From: Elmis aenea
Taxonomy: Eukaryota; Arthropoda; Insecta; Coleoptera; Elmidae
Direction: 5' to 3'
Assembly (NCBI GenBank): GCA_947652605.1
Contig: OX393578.1
Location: forward strand, 34,973,470 to 35,037,469
Length of the DNA stretch: 64,000 nucleotides
Shown here: piece by piece, positions 10,501 through 23,900 of the stretch
Layout: every line of letters starts with the position of its first letter
Numbering within the stretch: the first letter of the stretch is position 1
Made by a program: the position numbers and the translations under genes
The notes under the pieces: model-generated
What the model was told of the DNA's origin: nothing
The model's database searches: none
The model's input: the letters and a program-made list of their open reading frames with translations, nothing else

Positions 10501-13500
10501 ATCTATAAATAAATACCAATGTGATTTGACGAGATTTAAATAGATTAGGAAAGTAATAAATTTTTTTAACAAAATTTAATATTTTAATTTTCATTTAATT
10601 TACAAATATTCCAAGTTAATGGTTACACGGATAAAATATTTGTAATAGTTAATTTTTATTTATACAAATAATTCAGTTATTTGTATTTGTTAAACATAAT
10701 GTAATTGTTACTACAAAGCAAATTGATAAGAAAATTATGCACATTAATAATGTATAATTAAAACATTCAAACAGTTTGAAAGTGTTTTAGTTAACATAAA
10801 ACTATACTAAATTTGTTATGTAGAATGAGAGAAAAGTATTATGGAAATAACTGTCTAAAAAGATTATATTTATTATAAAGGGAGGGCCAAAAAAGTAATG
10901 CAGTAAATATCTTAGAACTTTCTTATTTATGTTTAAGTCTAAAATTAAAGAAAAATAGGCAATATACTCCATATTATTTATTGTACCACTTTTTGTTTAT
11001 TCTTTGTGGTGAAATGAAACTGCAGTGGCATCGTTAAATATAATGAGAAGCTTTTTTATTAAACACACAAATAAACGATTTTATTGTATACATTATTTTT
11101 ATTCCCTGGCGTATTAATTTTACACTTTCAAGTATTAATTTTGGCTGCTTATTTGTTTAATTAAAAGCAATTAATAAATTTGTAATTTTTTTGTCATATT
11201 TTGTTGATATTTAATGCAATATTGAAAAACAATTGATTTCTTGTAGAGCCACCAAAGTCACCTTTATTTACAAGGAGATGATAGGCTGTATGTGAACACA
11301 GCAGACACGTTAATAAAAATATTCTCGGATCGTTCACCAAAAGATGATATTGTATTTGGTGAATTCGGATCAACATTTACGGCTGCTAGTTCTTTAGCAG
11401 AGGGCCGACAGTGGCTTGTTTTACCAGTACCGTCCACATATTCCGCTACAAATTGGCCCATTAGGGTATGTCTTAAAAATTTTTTTTTTTTATTTGACCA
11501 TTTTGATGAATTGCATTTTAGTATTCAGCTATTGATCAAGATGGCCAAAATATAGCAATAGCTGGTCGTACCGGCATAGTTCATTACTCCAAACTGACAA
11601 GACGATGGAAACTTTTCGGAAATGAAACCCAAGAGAAAGATTTTATCGTAACTGGCGGTCTTTTGTGGTGGCGTGATTATATCGTAATGGGATGTTATAG
11701 CATTATAGATAATAAAGATGAAATTAGATTTTACTCAAAAGACTGCAAACTGGATAATAAATTTGCCAAAACTATACGTGTTTCGTCCCCAATATTGCTC
11801 ATTAACGCTTTACAAGATCAGTTGATCACTTTTGGCTCTGATGCTCAAATTGCCATTTGGTCAATGAATCAAATCGATACAGGTATGTAATATGATAATT
11901 TATGAAATATTGGAAGTAAAAACCCATACTTCCTACGTTTTTTGATCTTGTCTAATTTCTGTGTTATCTTTTCAGGTGGTAATGTAGAAATTTCAAAAAT
12001 TCAGGCTGTTGATATATCAGCTCTTTGCGTCCATCCAGCATGTGTAACATCTGTCACTTTAACGTCACTTAGGACAGAAACTGGGAGAGGTCAAAATACT
12101 AATTCTGAAAGCATGGTTTTGAATGTCAGTGGGAGATTGTTACTCGTACAAAGGGAATCTCGTAATGGTGATCGATACATGTGTTCCATGCCCACTGTTC
12201 TAGCTAGTTGTGTAGAAAACGTTTGGGTACCATCAAGACAAAAAGCAGATAAGGTATGAAACTATTATTATTAGATTGTCAAAATCTCCAGTTTAGCTTT
12301 CATTTGTTCATACTTGGTTTTGATGAAATTATAGGATATCTTGGTTATTGTCAACAAGAGAGAAACACAGGTGCATGTTCATTGTTATGTCTTTTTATTT
12401 TAAAGATACGGTCAAAAACTATTTTTTTCTAAATTTTAATGTTTGTCTCACTTAAATGAAAATGAAGTAAAAATATAACATTTATCACATATTTTTAATC
12501 TCGAATAAGATAGCATACAGTAGACTCCCGTATAACGCGAATTCCTACAACACGCTAAAGATATTGCAACGGCTTTTTTATACGACGTGGTTCTCATACA
12601 ACGCTCTATATATTTTTTACTTACATAGCTTGTTATGTCCCATCGCTAAGGATTTATTTTGTTTTACTTTTACTTTCGTCATACGTGTGATCAAAGTATG
12701 TATTGCGATCGTGAAAATTTTCGAATTCCAGATTTCGACGCATTCACACGTTTAAAGGCCCCTGTACCCGTTTTGACTATTTTCGTGTTGACGCCCGTGT
12801 ATTAAGTGTGCAGGTGTGTATGGGCCAGACTTTAATTTTTTTTTTTACATTAGTTATCTGTAAAGCCATAAAAAATATATTACAAAATGCGTGCATTTTG
12901 TTGATTTTTCAAATAGGTAATGACTAATATACAGTGGTTTAAGTTGTAATGTTAATGCAAAATTACACAAAAACGTTAATAGATAAAAAGTATTCTGTTT
13001 ATGTAGGATTGTAGGCTTATGTCGAGATCCAAAAAAAACACTATTTCTTTTACCTCTTAAAATTACGAAATTATTTGAAAAATTAAAAGTATAGAATTTT
13101 TGTTCCGTAAATGGCTAACATTTTTTTAAAAAAATTTATAATATAGTTATAGTTTATTTTTCTTCGTTAAATTCTTTTTCACCTCTCTTTAATCTCTGCA
13201 GAAAAGGTTAAGAATTTCTTTAAATATAAATTTTTTGTTAACCCTTTAACTGGCAAAGTAATTTATCATAGTTTTCATTAAAAAATGACATTTATTTAAA
13301 AGGGCGTATCTTTTAAACCGTTAGGGATATCTAAGTTCTGTTTGTTCAAAAACTTCGTTAATATGCAGTTACAATTTCGTCTCGATATAGTAGTGACCTA
13401 ATTATAAATTTTTTTTTAAAAATCACACATGACATTTTACGGTGCACGTGCTTTCCAAAATGTATGAGGTTGCGCTTTAAACTTATTTTACAGAGTTATA

Positions 13501-16500
13501 AAATCTCGTGAAGAATAATTGTTTCACAGAGTGCGATTTAGCCAATCAAAGAGAATAATTTAATGAAAAAATCGCCGAGATACGATAATAAATAAGAAAG
13601 TTATGAAGTTTTACGCATAAAAATAAATAAAAAATGCATATTTTTCAAATTTCATAAAATTACGTTTTTCTTTATTTTGGCAACACTGCACTACTTTGAC
13701 ATCTAAAATTCGGATCCGGAGGATGATTCTGCTATAGTCTCTCAAACATTATTCTACCACTCATCTCCCCTAGGGGACGCTCGCCCGCCCATACGCGATT
13801 TCATACAACGCAAATTCACACAACGCGTAACGTATTAACCGCGTTATACGTGAGTCTACTGTATTTGCATTTTTAATTAAAATTGTAAATCTCAATGTAC
13901 TACATCCAATTTTGTTTTTTAAGTGTCATTCATAGCTGGCTTAATAAGAAAGTCATCTTTTGTATGTTGAAGGTACAAAATTTAATTTAATTATCGTTTT
14001 AGGTGCATCTAACTGAAGCATTGTGGTTGTTTTGTGGATCACATGGTATGCGAGTATGGTTACCTTTATTTCCCAAAGATGGTGATAAAAGTCACACGTT
14101 TATGTCCAAACGAATCATGCTGCCATTTCATTTACGAATATATCCATTAGGTAAATGACCATTTCTCTATTTTAATCATTTCTTTTTTAACGTCTTTACT
14201 TTTAGCAATACTTTTTGAGGATGCAATAATATTAGGAGCGGAAAATGATAGTGTGCTGTATACTACTGATACCAATTCACCATTTTCACTGCCATTCTGT
14301 GTTTTAGAACGTACTGTAAGTTTATGTTCTTGTTGGAAAAGAAGGAGATGATTTTTATTTGTGGTTTTAGAGTCAAGTGTATTTACATCAAATTCTTCGA
14401 CAACTAATTAGGAGAAATTTGGGTTATCATGCTTGGGAAATTGCTAGAAGTTGTACGAATTTACCATATTTTCCTCATTCCCTGGAACTTTTGTTACATG
14501 AGGTAAGTAAAAAATTTGTAAAATTTTGCTTAGCTGTCTCTTAAAAATTTAAAAATACAATAATAAAATATATTTGGCAAAAATTTGGAAAATTATAAAA
14601 TATTAAACTAGAGGATTCAAATGCAATTTGTTGTTTTTGCTCTGCCCAAGTTTTAAAAGGTGGACAAATAGAAAATAAATTTTTTACATTAGAAATGGTT
14701 AGGTAGTCATTAAAAATGGCAGTTCAAACAACAAAAAAGAACTTAACATGTAAATAGAATGATAAATTACCAACACTGAAAATTTTAGAACTTTTTGGTA
14801 TACAATTTATTGTTGAAACAATGTAAATGAAGCATAGGGCTAGACGAGAAAGTTTGATGTCTAACATTCCAAAGCATTGCACCCACAAAAGGTGACACTG
14901 TCTGTGCTTTATATTTGTTTCTTTTGCTAGGTGTTGGAAGAAGAAGCTACTAGCAAGGAACCAATTCCTGATGCTCAACTTCCTAGTGTAATAGAGTTTA
15001 TTATGGAGTTTCCAGTGTATCTGCAAACAGTAGTTCAATGCGCACGAAAAACTGAAATTGCGCTGTGGCCATATTTGTTTTCTGCCGCTGGAAAACCTAA
15101 AGATCTCTTTCAGGAGTGTATGGCTAAAAGACAACTGGACACAGCTGCATCTTACCTAATCATCTTGCAGGTAAGTTTCTTTTTTTTATGAATTATTTGT
15201 CCACATTTATCGAATTTAATTTTAGAATCTTGAAACTTCGTCAGTTAGTAGACAATATGCAACTTTACTTTTAGACACTGCTTTAGATCAGTCTAAATGG
15301 GAACTTGCGAAAGACCTAGTTCGATTTTTAAGAGCTATTGGTAAGTTTCCAAATATTGCTGTACTTTATTTAACTTGGAACAAATATTCTTTTTTCTCAT
15401 TGGTATTTTGCCAATTATATTAGAGTTCGTCCGTAGCTTTTTCATTTGTTTTTAGACCCTAATGATGCTGAATCTCCTAGAACGTCATTTGTCTTGCCAG
15501 CTAAGTTAGGTATATCGCAACCAACAACACCTCCTGTTAGTCCTAATGCAGAAGACTTATCGTTAATTTTGGGCAGTGTTCAAGGTCCAAGAGGTCGAAG
15601 CTACAGTACTACAATTACTCCCAAATTAGTAGACACTAGAGTCAATAATATTAACGTAAATAGTGTTGCAGAATCACCAACAGTTAATAGAAAAAAATCT
15701 GTACCGACAAACATCAATTGTCGCAACGAAAACAAGTACGTTCAGTTTTTACTGACATTCTTAAAAAAGATTTAATGATATACATTCAGATTATTTTGCA
15801 GAGATAGTACAGCCGAAGAGTTTTTCATAGATGTTATACTTCAGAGACACGCTAGACGGCTACTTTCAGCGCATCGTTTAACTGATTTAGGATATTTTGC
15901 AGCCCATTTAGATTTTCATCTAGTGACGTGGTTAGCACGTGAACGAGACAGAGCTGCCAGAATAGACGATTTTGTGGCAGCTCTTAGGCATCTTCACGAA
16001 GACTTTAACTGGCCTTACCCTGCTGCTACGAACTTTCCACGTGGCAGTGTATCATCAAGTAAGAGATTCGATTTATTATTGTGTGAATTTCAATTTCAGT
16101 TCACAAATAGGGATTTGATTATTAAACGAGTTTTGATCTTACCAGACTAGAGTAGATCAATTATAAAACAAATTAAGTAAAATATGCTTCTTTTAATTTA
16201 AATATTAAACGCACTTATTTGCTAACAGTTGATGCACTGTTGTTTCAGTATATTGTCAAAATGTTAACTAGTTTTCTGAGACAGTTTTAATAAAATTATC
16301 AAAACATTTTATTTTTTATATTAGTTTTCCAAAAGTTAATTTTTGGTTGTTTTATATTTATTGCAGCTCCTTCTTCACCAGAGAGTTCGGACGTTAGCAT
16401 TGAAGATCGCCTAAAAGCACTCCGAATTGATACCAACATAAATGCAACAACCTCTAGTCATGTTGGTGACAGTGGCTATATGAGTTTTCCTGGAGGCTTA

Positions 16501-19500
16501 CCCTGTACAGATCTCGTAACATCTTACAATCTTGAATTATCAAGTCAAATTGCCGAAAGTGAAAGTGGACAACATAGTGAAATTGCACAGACTGAGATCG
16601 ACAACCAAAGCGAAATATACCTAGGAAATGACACATACAACATTAAAAGTGCCAAAAGTGAACTATTAGATGGTAAAAGTACACTATATGATGCAAAATT
16701 AGGTTTGCTCGATACACACTTAGGAAATTTAGAAAGTACAAAAATAGTAGATGCGCAATTAATGCCTAATGTACTGGATGAGTCGATGATGAGCACCGTG
16801 AGTTCAGTGTGGGGTGGTGATGATAGAGAAATGGTGAATACTCCTAGTAGTGAAAACTGGGATGTACCGTCATCTCAAGTATTGGAACAACTATCAAGTG
16901 CGGGTCTGAAAGGTTCACAACGTTCAGAAGTACAGTTAAGGTATGTTTTGAATCATTCATTGCTTGTTTATGGTTAAATTTGTATAATAAGTGTTATATT
17001 TTTTTAGATATTTGTTACAATTATTTATGGAAGCAAGTTGTTTAGAATGGTCATTATTGATCTCAATTTTATTACGTGATGCAATGGCAGTTGTAAGAAC
17101 TGTAAATGCAGCAAGGTCCGATCAGTCAATTGAATCCGTGTCTAGACTTCGTCAGGGTCTTCAGCTTCTTTGTTACTGGACTAATAGAGAATGGTAAGCA
17201 TCCTCCTAGTTTGATTAACAGCACTGCAGTCTCAGTTAACATGCAGTCTAATAAACAAAATTTTGAATAACAAGTTACCATCAGTAAGGACTTACAGTTC
17301 TACTAATGAGTATAAAAGCTACAGTTTTAACATAAAACCTTTTCTATAAAATATAAAAGACCAAAGAAAAATTAAAATATCTTCTGTAAACTTAGGAGTT
17401 AATTACAGAGATTTTTAGTTAATCAGTCACTGTAGAACCAATAAGGACCTTGCAAAAAAATTAAAAACTATTAACTTTTTTTATTGAAAAGAATTGCATT
17501 TTTTGCTTGTAACTATGTCACGTGATTAGAGGAGATAGTTGATCTAAATATGTTTTACAGCTTAAACTTTTAAAACTTTCGGTAAGTTTAAGTTTATTAT
17601 TGCTCTTATAATATCCATGTAAATATTACAGTTGCATTACATCCTGGTTAGAAATATGCTCAAATTTATCATTCGCAACTTAACGTAATAACTGTTTGAG
17701 TTAATATGTTCTACATTACTGTGATATTCAACTTAAATTATCATTGTCAGTTTAGATAAAAATAAATGGCTTTACCGGGTGTAACTGAAATTACGCTTAC
17801 TCCCTTTTTTCTTTAGTTTCGATTTTAAACATACAATATGTGCAAAAAACCGGATTTTTTGAACACTATTGTTTCACTTCCGGTTTCGCCGGAAATGACC
17901 CTAACTTCACTTTTTTAGTTAATTTTTATAACTTCAAATAATTTTTAACAAAAATTAAATTTTTTATTAAGTGTGCTGTGACCTGCATAGATTGAATTTT
18001 ATTATATTAGCAAGTGTTCGTAAAACCTTTTTGTTCATTTTTATTGACATCTGGATTACATTAATAGACTTTAAAGGTTGAGAAATCGTTTTTTGACAAA
18101 AAATCAGTTTTTTTTAATGGAACGATAGTATTTTCTGACTAATTCAAAAATACCAATGAGGGTCAGGGTCAACGGTTGCTAAAAGCTTTTTAAAAATAAA
18201 TTTCCTATTAGTTTCATCTTTATTTCTTAAAAAAAGCTTAAACAATCAGAAATTCAATTAGGTCAAGTTCATAGCTTGTACAGGTAAAAACATGTAAACT
18301 GCCTATAGGCGGGTTTGAGCAGTTGTGGAAGAAATCAGAAGGCTGATGTGATTTGCAAAAATATATTTTTGTTGTACAAAAATGAATAAAAAACATTGTT
18401 AACGAATACAGTTATATGGAAAAAGAGTATATATATTATCAGCGTTGATGGAACCGCAAAAAGCATGTTTTTGAGGTGGAATTGCAAAGATTCAAATTAC
18501 ACTTTGTGCAATAAACTTGAGTTTCTGATTAACATCCCGGAAATTTGCATGTCTTTTTGCCAGACCGGAAGTGCGATATGTCCCAAAATCAATAATCCGA
18601 TTAGGCGTTCGAGAACAGTCATATACGCGATTATATTTTCATGGCCTAGGTACTAATAATCTTTTTGCAAAAATGGAATTTTGGGCCAAACCAGAAGTGC
18701 GATTTGTTCCAAAATCAATATCGTTCTTCCGAGAATGGATCCTAACATACTTCCCAAATTTGAGATGTAGGGGACCCCAAAATCATAAATCATAATCTCA
18801 ACACTTTCCTTACCCAGTTCGTTTTCGGAAGGTAAAAACAAACTACCAACTGCTCAGATCCGCCTAAAGGCGGCCTCACTAAATTCGTATAATTAGTAAG
18901 GTAAATTTATTGGAAATGGTAAATTTACAATACTGTTCGATAAAGAACAAGTTTTTGTACTACCTATATATTTTTTTTTATTTTCTGTGATCAAAATAGA
19001 TGTTTTTAATCTTTTACAAGTTATTGCACTTCAGCACTACAATTTATAACGTCACTTTGCTGTCAATTTTAATTTTCTATTGGCGCGGAGATCGAACGAA
19101 GCGCGCTTTGTCACAGCGAAACTACCCGATCCTAGATTGACTCTTCGACTATAGGCAGGGCTGAGCATTAACGCTATACAAAATTTACCTATACATAATA
19201 TGGTGCATCAGATATAACCTGCCTATAGGCGGGCAGGGGAATTAGAGGGTTAACCTGACCCGTATTACTGACCAAATGAACGAGCGTCAGGTTAAAGGTT
19301 GGTTAAAGCTTTTTTTTATTAAAACAAACGTATAAGGTTCATTTTCATAATTTATTTAAAAAAATACCTTTAACCAACCTTCAACCTAACCCTCCGTTAC
19401 CAAAATAAACGGAATTATATTACGTATTGGTAAACGTAGCATTTGTTTTTTACGCGAAAAATATTTCATTATACTACACAGATTGCAGCCGGTATTCTAT

Positions 19501-20914
19501 GGAATAACGAAATAAAGTGAAGAACAGTGAACTATTTGTCATATGCTTTAGGGCTAACATATTCATATAGTAAATGTCATATATGATGTAAAATATGAGT
19601 CTATTTTATTTTCTCTAAAGGTACGGTGCTTCATAACCGTACCTACTAATAACTCCGTACTACCACTTTATCATGCATGGTAGTATGTGGATTATCTTGA
19701 GCAAATAGCATCACATCTAACTGTTTTTGTTTTATTTACTTTATTAGTTTGTTGTGAGTTGACAAGGATACCTCTAAATGTATAATCGATCTTGCACACT
19801 ATTTTTCCTAGGTCCAAAATATATTTGCAACATCAAACATACAGTTAAAATCTCATCATTTAAAGTATATTTTCATTAAACAAGTGATAGGCAGTTGAAA
19901 ATTCTTTTGCAAATATAACTTCCTTTATAAATGTTAAAGTGAAACAATTGCAGTTAGGATAGTGTTGTTGAAATCCGTAGCCATGTTTATTATAACAGAT
20001 TCTAATTTAAGCTAATTAAGAAGGTTTTTTTTTCCTAATAGTATTAAAAATATAGAATAACTCAAAAGACTTTTCACAAGCAAGTAAATATTGATATAAA
20101 TTATGCAGTTCTGTTTAAAAAGAATAGATTGTTGTTGTTTCCTGTAAATTTGGATATTCTAATAAAAATTAAATATTATAGTAATGTAGAACATTTTACT
20201 CCATGCAGTTTTTGTCGGAAAATATAATTTGCCCAAAAACTAACATCTTTACCTCTTAGCCATTTTATTATTGGTAAAGTCTCATTGCAAAGCTGCGATT
20301 ACTTTTATTTACAAGAACATTAGAATTGTCAATCAACTAGGATTTGCCACATATATGCTAATTGTTATCTCTTCGTAAATTTTGGACCATAATGGGGATA
20401 TATTGAAGACCTTAAAAACATTAATTTTAATTATTTAAAATAATGCCTCATTTTGATGATGACATGTAAAATAACTACAATAAGCTTGATAACCGAAAAT
20501 TTACTGTATCTTTTAAGCTAAAATTTTTATTTTAAATATAAATAAAAGTGTTGTTCTTCTAGCCTAGGTTACAAGACATTCATGTTGATAATACAGAATC
20601 AAATGTCCGTCCTTTCCAAAATCCTCGCAACAAAAATTCAACAAATGCAAATCCAAGAACATCAACAAGCTGTTTCGGCAACTTTAAGCAAAATATCACC
20701 AGCTCCATCAAGATCTCGAAAAACAAGTACAAATCAGGATTCAACCAGTCAAAGTGGTTCCACAAAAGACAAAATGGGAAGCGTGAGCAGTAGCCTATCA
20801 AGTAATGATAGACTTAAAGAAGTTGCCAATATTTCAAATATAAGTAAAGTTAACGAAGAAACTGTTACTGATAATTATATAATTCCTGAAAGTACAGGTT
20901 GCGCAATTTCCTAA
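7557..20914 (+). CDS. RIC1: RIC1, Rab6 guanine-nucleotide exchange factor subunit
   Basis: Complete gene of 21 exons: 7557-7697, 7765-7872, 7929-8081, 8800-8983, 9039-9172, 9238-9329, 9412-9685, 9740-9934, 11247-11465, 11522-11882, 11976-12253, 14003-14150, 14206-14315, 14371-14502, 14931-15170, 15226-15340, 15456-15735, 15802-16058, 16367-16940, 17008-17193, 20563-20914. All junctions are GT-AG and phases match, giving 1510 codons plus TAA. The protein starts [12 protein letters not shown], typical of RIC1. Residues 1 to about 710 form WD40-like beta-propeller sequence; from about 714 ([19 protein letters not shown]) runs the RIC1 domain; residues 1141-1331 are a Ser-rich, probably disordered insert. 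With RGP1 the protein activates Rab6 at the Golgi for retrograde traffic. At the last junction I chose the acceptor at 20562 because it yields [13 protein letters not shown], which fits the family; an alternative AG five bases on changes frame and stops earlier. Confidence 0.95.
8104..8687 (-). mobile_element. Merlin-like transposon remnant in RIC1 intron 3
   Basis: Direct repeats TAAACTTTTA (8094-8103 and 8688-8697) flank the element, a little longer than the 8-9 bp usual for Merlin. Inner inverted repeats include AACGGCGGTCCCAAATTATT and its complement ending at 8677. The minus strand encodes an N-terminal fragment with [21 protein letters not shown] and ESPEGF. That is the zinc-ribbon region that starts ISXO2/IS1595-type transposases, to which eukaryotic Merlin belongs. 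The catalytic domain is absent, so it is non-autonomous. It sits only 22 bp after the exon 3 donor yet leaves the splice site intact. Confidence 0.7.
9935..11246. other. RIC1 intron 8, no recognised feature
   Basis: A 1.3-kb AT-rich intron. I see no terminal inverted repeats, coding similarity or RNA gene. The 81-codon minus-strand frame at 10349-10594 is low-complexity AT sequence. Confidence 0.6.
12518..13861. mobile_element. pogo/Tigger-like element in RIC1 intron 11
   Basis: Ends are CAGTAGACTCCCGTATAACG and, inverted, CAGTAGACTCACGTATAACG, with TA on both sides (12516-12517 and 13862-13863). Further inward, ACAACACGC and its relatives extend the similarity. TA target plus a CAGTA-type terminus fits the pogo branch of Tc1/mariner. 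No transposase frame remains in the 1344 bp. The interior near 13649-13740 is shared with 38074-38170 in the CERT intron, and TTAACCCTTTAACTGGC at 13240 resembles a piggyBac end, so the element looks like a composite. Confidence 0.7.
17775..18180. repeat. CCGGGTGTAA repeat, copy in RIC1 intron 20
   Basis: It begins CCGGGTGTAACTG after TA at 17773-17774 and runs through a conserved block with CACTTCCGGTTTCGCCGG and later GTGACCTGCA. The same order of blocks is seen at 42376-42910, and its terminal part (gacaa, ttaaatggaacgatagt) at 62140-62270. No protein is apparent. The right boundary is unclear. Confidence 0.6.
18298..18875. repeat. Inverted-repeat element with ATAGGCGG ends
   Basis: GCCTATAGGCGGGTTTGAGC near 18301 is mirrored by GCTCAGATCCGCCTAAAGGC near 18854. 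Between them, a CGGAAGTGCGATATGTCCC unit near 18565 is repeated in diverged form near 18693. A related GCCTATAGGCGGGCAGG occurs at about 19220, followed by AGAGGGTTAA, which resembles a piggyBac-type end. Boundaries are approximate and no coding sequence is seen. Confidence 0.45.
19288..19395. repeat. Hairpin GGTTAAAGGTTGGTTAAAG
   Basis: GGTTAAAGGTTGGTTAAAG near 19292 can pair with CTTTAACCAACCTTCAACC near 19368, across an AT-rich loop of about 55 bases. It lies in RIC1 intron 20 and could be a small MITE or part of the neighbouring repeat. There is no sign of a microRNA-type precursor beyond the stem itself. Confidence 0.4.
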
Positions 20915-23900
20915 ACTTTAGTTTTATTGTTATTGCACAGGGTCTTTTTAAATATGAAAATAATGTTTAAAAGATTATTCGGGTTCTGTTGCTACTTGAT
21001 ATGAAACTTATTTTCATGTTTTGCAAGTGACGTAAACTTTGGCAGTTAAGAAAAAAAGTTTTTGTTGGGAAAAGTTTATCGTTTGTGAAAGTACGTACAT
21101 TCTTAATTTATTACAATTAATTGTATTTAATATTTCTTGATAATAGCATACTTATTAAAAGCTGTATAAATTTCAGAGAGACTATAGAAAAAATTTTGTT
21201 TTATTGGTGCTCTTTAAAAAAAATTGGGCTTTTGTTAAATCGAGAGATAGTGGATAAAGAATGCTCTACTTGACTTGTCATTGCTTGACTGTAATGCCTA
21301 TTTGATTTGCAGAACTCAGAAATGTTGTCAAAATAAGTTTTAAGAGCAGGACAACCCTTAAATAAAAGTTCAAACCTCAAAATTTTCTTAACACCTTGTA
21401 CAGTGTATCCCAAGAAACTTATCGGTCTGTTGATCTCTTATTCATTCTAAGAACGATGAAGTCGCTTCAACTGGAAGAAAGTACCAAATCACATAACTTT
21501 CTTTGATCTAAGCAACTTTTTAGTTTTTAAGATAGGCAGGATATGTACAATGGGAAAATTTATTTGAGACGTTTTATATTTGTTATTTAAATAGTTCCAA
21601 GTATAAAGTGCAGTTTTTCATTCAAATTGAAATTTTTGATTTGAAGGCATTATAGAATACAACTTTAAAACTTATTTGCATATTTATTGCGACCCTGTAC
21701 ATATTTCTAAAGAGCAAACAAGAAATTACATTTGTTTGTTTATTTATTTAATGTGCTGTTTTCTTACCTCTCATTCCACTAATTTTATATTAATATACTT
21801 TGCTGCAACCTATTTATATATACTGAATGTTTTTACGAATGCATGTAATTTAATATTTAAAAGAGTTATATTTTTACAATTGGCCGGTCACATGATATTA
21901 AAGTTGCGATTGATATTTTATTGGTAAACTATTGCAAAAGCAATATTGTTTTAACTGGAAAATAACTTATTATTGTAGAACAACATAGTTATATAGGTGA
22001 TAGAAAACCTTCGTTATTAACCCTGTATTGGTGATAGTTGTTTGTATTTGGTTCATTTTGAAGTTAAATGTTGAGAAATTTTACACTTTGTCAATTTTGT
22101 ATTCATGTTAAAACCAACTAAACTAAACAGACTGTAATAATGTTCTAATACTCCTACTGATTTTATGAATTTGTATAGCGTTGTTATGTAATGTCAATTT
22201 TATAGGAATTATTGTTATAATTTTCAGAATTTAATTGTATTAATAATAAATAAGGACAAACAAAATAGTAATTTAGGAAAGAATACTAATAAAGCTAAAT
22301 AGAAATAAGTGTATAATTTTTAGAATAATAACCAGGATTTGAAGCAAATGCTATTGCTGTGTTTTTTCTTGTACAAGGTGCCACTAATTCTAAATTCACT
22401 ATTAAAATGTAGCTTAATAATTAATTGCTTATGAACCGGAATACTATATAGGGAACGGACAATACACTGTTTGTTCGTATGTACATGTTCACTAAATGGA
22501 AATAAGAACATTTATAATATTCTCATACGTTACTTTGTTAAAATATTTGTGTATCATAAAAAAGTTTCTTGCAAGAGAAAGTTAAATTATGAATAAGATG
22601 ATGAAAAAAATTAAGGGCTTTTAAGCAATGCATTTAAAAACGGAATACCATTTAAAACAATGGAAAATAACATTTAAAATTGCACGTTTTAAAAACATCA
22701 ATCAAAGACTTTTAGTTACTGTTTTTTCTTAATTATTTTTTCAGACTTAATTTTCTTTTAAATTACATTAGATTGATAAGTTACTTATTATATGATAGCA
22801 AATTTTAATGGCTTTTAAATTATGTGTTAAAAAATATAGAATGCTATTTAAAAGAAAAAATTTAATTTCAAAATGGTATTTGTCAAAATAACTGAATATG
22901 TATAAAATCCAGTTACACATTTCTAAAGAGCTTCCAGCCATCGAACAATTTGTAATGACATCAAAGCTTTATTTCTTGAATAAAAAACTTAAAGGGCTGG
23001 AGAGTACCTACTGGGACACCCTTTATATCAAATATCGGCTTATATGCTGTAGTTACTGTGTTACAATATTGAATATCCTTCTATGAGACTACAAAATATC
23101 AAAATGTTCTTTAAATTTGTTTACATTTTAACTAAAAGCTATTGTTTTGTCGCTTCTAGTGCTATTACGCTCAATAATTTACAGTTTGTAACGGCTGTGT
23201 TTTATAAAACCATTGCGGTGGGTGCATAAACTGCAGCACACATCGCCATCATACAATATACGAATCGGCAAGTAGAGTGGAGTGGAGAGTGATGGGTGAT
23301 ATACATGCCATGGGGCTGCAGTCGATGCAGCCCCAATTGAGATACAAGCTTACAAGCTAAAATATTGTTTCTCGTGCTTTATGTTATTTTTTTTAAATAA
23401 TATGAACATTCTTAAAGGGTAGTTCACATGGTAACACTAGCGTCACGACATTGCTTGACATTCCGTGTCGCGGCACTGGGTGTTCACACGTAAAATGATA
23501 TATTTGAGCGTCGCGACATCAAAATAAAAATGGTCGCTCTTGTAACTACAGCGAGTGTTGCAGAGCAAATAATTATTTTGAAATCGCTATATTCGGGAAT
23601 AGATTTGTCCCATAAACAAGAACATTGTTAATAATGCTCTAAAATCGTTGAAACATCTATTGAGCACATGATACATTGGAAATGACAAACAAATGTATAT
23701 TATTTGTCTGTTATGTCAAAATATAGAAGTATGGTAGGCTTACGTCAATATCGGTGTCGCGACATCGCGGCACTAGCATCATGGCATCGCGACATCCGGC
23801 TGTTCACACGACGACATTTGATGTCAAGGCACCTAGTGTCACGACGCTAATGTCACAGTGTGAACTACCCTTTAATTGTTTAAATGTAAGTAGTTTAAAA

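Noticed and set aside
14724..15134. 136-codon minus-strand open frame
   Set aside because: It overlaps RIC1 exon 15 on the opposite strand and has no family features.
20567..20800. Alternative acceptor CCTAG for the last RIC1 exon
   Set aside because: It shifts frame to an Asn/Lys/Ser-rich tail ending early. The upstream acceptor gives [13 protein letters not shown] and a longer frame that fits the family.
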